Shown here: in pieces, positions 63,118 through 64,000 of the stretch | Numbering within the stretch: position 1 is the stretch's first letter | Layout of the letters: each line of letters opens with the position of its first letter | Assembly: GCF_003111625.1 (NCBI RefSeq) | Contig: NZ_MZGS01000006.1 | Coordinates: 1 to 64,000, forward strand | Source of the DNA: Methanobrevibacter thaueri | GTDB lineage: Archaea; Methanobacteriota; Methanobacteria; Methanobacteriales; Methanobacteriaceae | Direction: 5' to 3' | DNA: 64,000 bases | Position numbers and translations under genes: made by a program | The notes under the pieces: generated by a model | What the model was told of the DNA's origin: nothing | Database searches by the model: none | The model's input: the letters and a program-made list of their open reading frames with translations, nothing else

Positions 63118-64000
63118 TGTTTAACCTCTTTCAAGTATTCTTCCAATTTATCCATATTTTCGCTTGCCACTATAAATCCGTCACTTACAACCAGCCATAT
63201 AGCCTTGAGGAATCCCTCTTCTGTCAGCTTTTCACAGTTTTCAAGCTTGAGCATCTCGTAATTCGGCTTCTCATGATGATACATCAGGAATTCTCTCTTT
63301 ATCTGGCGCAGCAGCTCATGGTCAATGAAGATTTCAAGTATGTCCTTGATTGAATTTGCGAAGGTGTTGCCTATGGATTTTGTTATCTCAATCTCCTCTT
63401 TTGACATTTCCCCGTCCATCTGGGCTATGATCTGCAGGAATGAGGAGTAGTCCTGATATCCGTAGACGGTGAAGCGTCCCTCACAGCAGTGTGCTGAATA
63501 CTCATCAATCAGGCGTGTGAAATTGCTGTAGGACAATATATATGTGACTATGACATCAACAAGGCTGCTGCTCTTGCAGTCAAGCAAATCGCACAGCACT
63601 CCAACAAGAATCTCCTTCAAGAGAAAATGCGCCAGTTCATGTATGAGCGTGGTTATCTGGAATGAGTCTGATTGCCTGTCATCGATTGTTATTGTTCCGA
63701 ACTCGAAATAACCGAGCTCCTGGCCGTATGACTTGTAGTCCACATTGACAAATGTCTTGGCAAACAGAAGAACGCTTTCCAATGTGGTCAGCTCATCCAT
63801 ATCGACATAGTTTTTCTCAATCACCTCATCCAGGTTTTCAAGTGATGTCCTCTTGAGGTTATTGATGATATGTTTAAAATCAGCGCTTTTGAAGTCGAAA
63901 TCATTGATTTTGGTGATGTTTTCCTCTGTCAGAATGCCTTGAAAATCATCATAGATAGTTTTACCGTCAAACTCGAATGTCGGTCTTGACTCGATGTCGT
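63114..64000 (-). CDS. Putative zinc metalloprotease-like protein (partial, runs off the right edge)
   Basis: The frame is open from the window edge to the stop at 63114, so at least 295 residues are visible and the start is not seen. A GTG at 63824 is inside the open frame and is not a convincing start. It has ITTLIHELAHFLLKE, an HExxH zinc-binding motif, followed about 55 residues later by LIDEYSAHCCEGRF, which could supply the third ligand (Glu). The C-terminus (VVSDGFIVASENMDKLEEYL) is helical. This fits a cytoplasmic domain of the ImmA/IrrE or similar type, but that is a guess. Confidence 0.65.
   Translation of the reverse strand, partial: DIESRPTFEFDGKTIYDDFQGILTEENITKINDFDFKSADFKHIINNLKRTSLENLDEVIEKNYVDMDELTTLESVLLFAKTFVNVDYKSYGQELGYFEFGTITIDDRQSDSFQITTLIHELAHFLLKEILVGVLCDLLDCKSSSLVDVIVTYILSYSNFTRLIDEYSAHCCEGRFTVYGYQDYSSFLQIIAQMDGEMSKEEIEITKSIGNTFANSIKDILEIFIDHELLRQIKREFLMYHHEKPNYEMLKLENCEKLTEEGFLKAIWLVVSDGFIVASENMDKLEEYLKEVKQ

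Overview
The window looks like a piece of a Methanobrevibacter-type genome (order Methanobacteriales). The DNA is AT-rich. Genes start behind AGGTGAT-like ribosome sites, promoters are archaeal (TATA box, no bacterial -10/-35), and there are several adhesin-like surface proteins of the beta-helix plus Ig-like type known from gut and rumen Methanobrevibacter. The species call is an inference from style; no rRNA or other marker gene is present.

Region 1 (1-9650) is mostly housekeeping and redox: a TcdA-like E1 enzyme, a TatD nuclease, a 3-hydroxyacyl-CoA dehydrogenase family protein, pyruvate kinase, a DUF308-type membrane protein, and three flavodoxin-fold redox loci (one a decayed remnant) interleaved with two small secreted paralogues. 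It ends with an adhesin-like gene cut by an in-frame amber codon.

Region 2 (9650-15420) is an accessory island: an orphan cas1-cas2 pair with no array or interference genes, paired 44-45 bp elements at the end of cas1, a palindrome-rich intergenic region with repeated TATA boxes, a tyrosine recombinase, a secreted membrane-anchored protein, a 300-bp cluster of hairpins, and a candidate structured small RNA followed by a palindrome-controlled small ORF. The RNA and the small-ORF leader share a 9-nt complementary stretch over the ribosome-binding region. This island is the most likely place for an undescribed system.

Region 3 (15420-24680) holds mntP, an OYE-family flavoenzyme, a flavodoxin-marR-MATE operon with an operator-like site, a PAP2-like membrane protein, and two tandem adhesins.

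Region 4 (24780-60030) is a 35-kb cell-surface polymer locus, nearly all on the minus strand. It has nine GT2-domain glycosyltransferases (three fused to CDP-glycerol glycerophosphotransferase domains), a GT4-like protein, a fourth glycerophosphotransferase fused to a GT4, four tandem LicD-family genes (one apparently inactive), two acyltransferases, an FkbM methyltransferase on the opposite strand, an adhesin, and an embedded amino-acid ABC transporter. TagF-like and LicD-like enzymes together point to a phosphodiester-linked, teichoic-acid-like glycan in a pseudomurein archaeon. The CDP-alditol supply genes are not here. Several genes show recent duplication, 3' frameshifts or decay, as expected of a fast-evolving surface locus.

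Region 5 (60055-64000) has a small Ig-like membrane protein, a universal stress protein, a CDF metal transporter, a small sequon-rich membrane protein, and a three-gene overlapping operon whose first gene (HELAH metalloprotease motif) runs off the right edge. No tRNA, rRNA or CRISPR array was seen.
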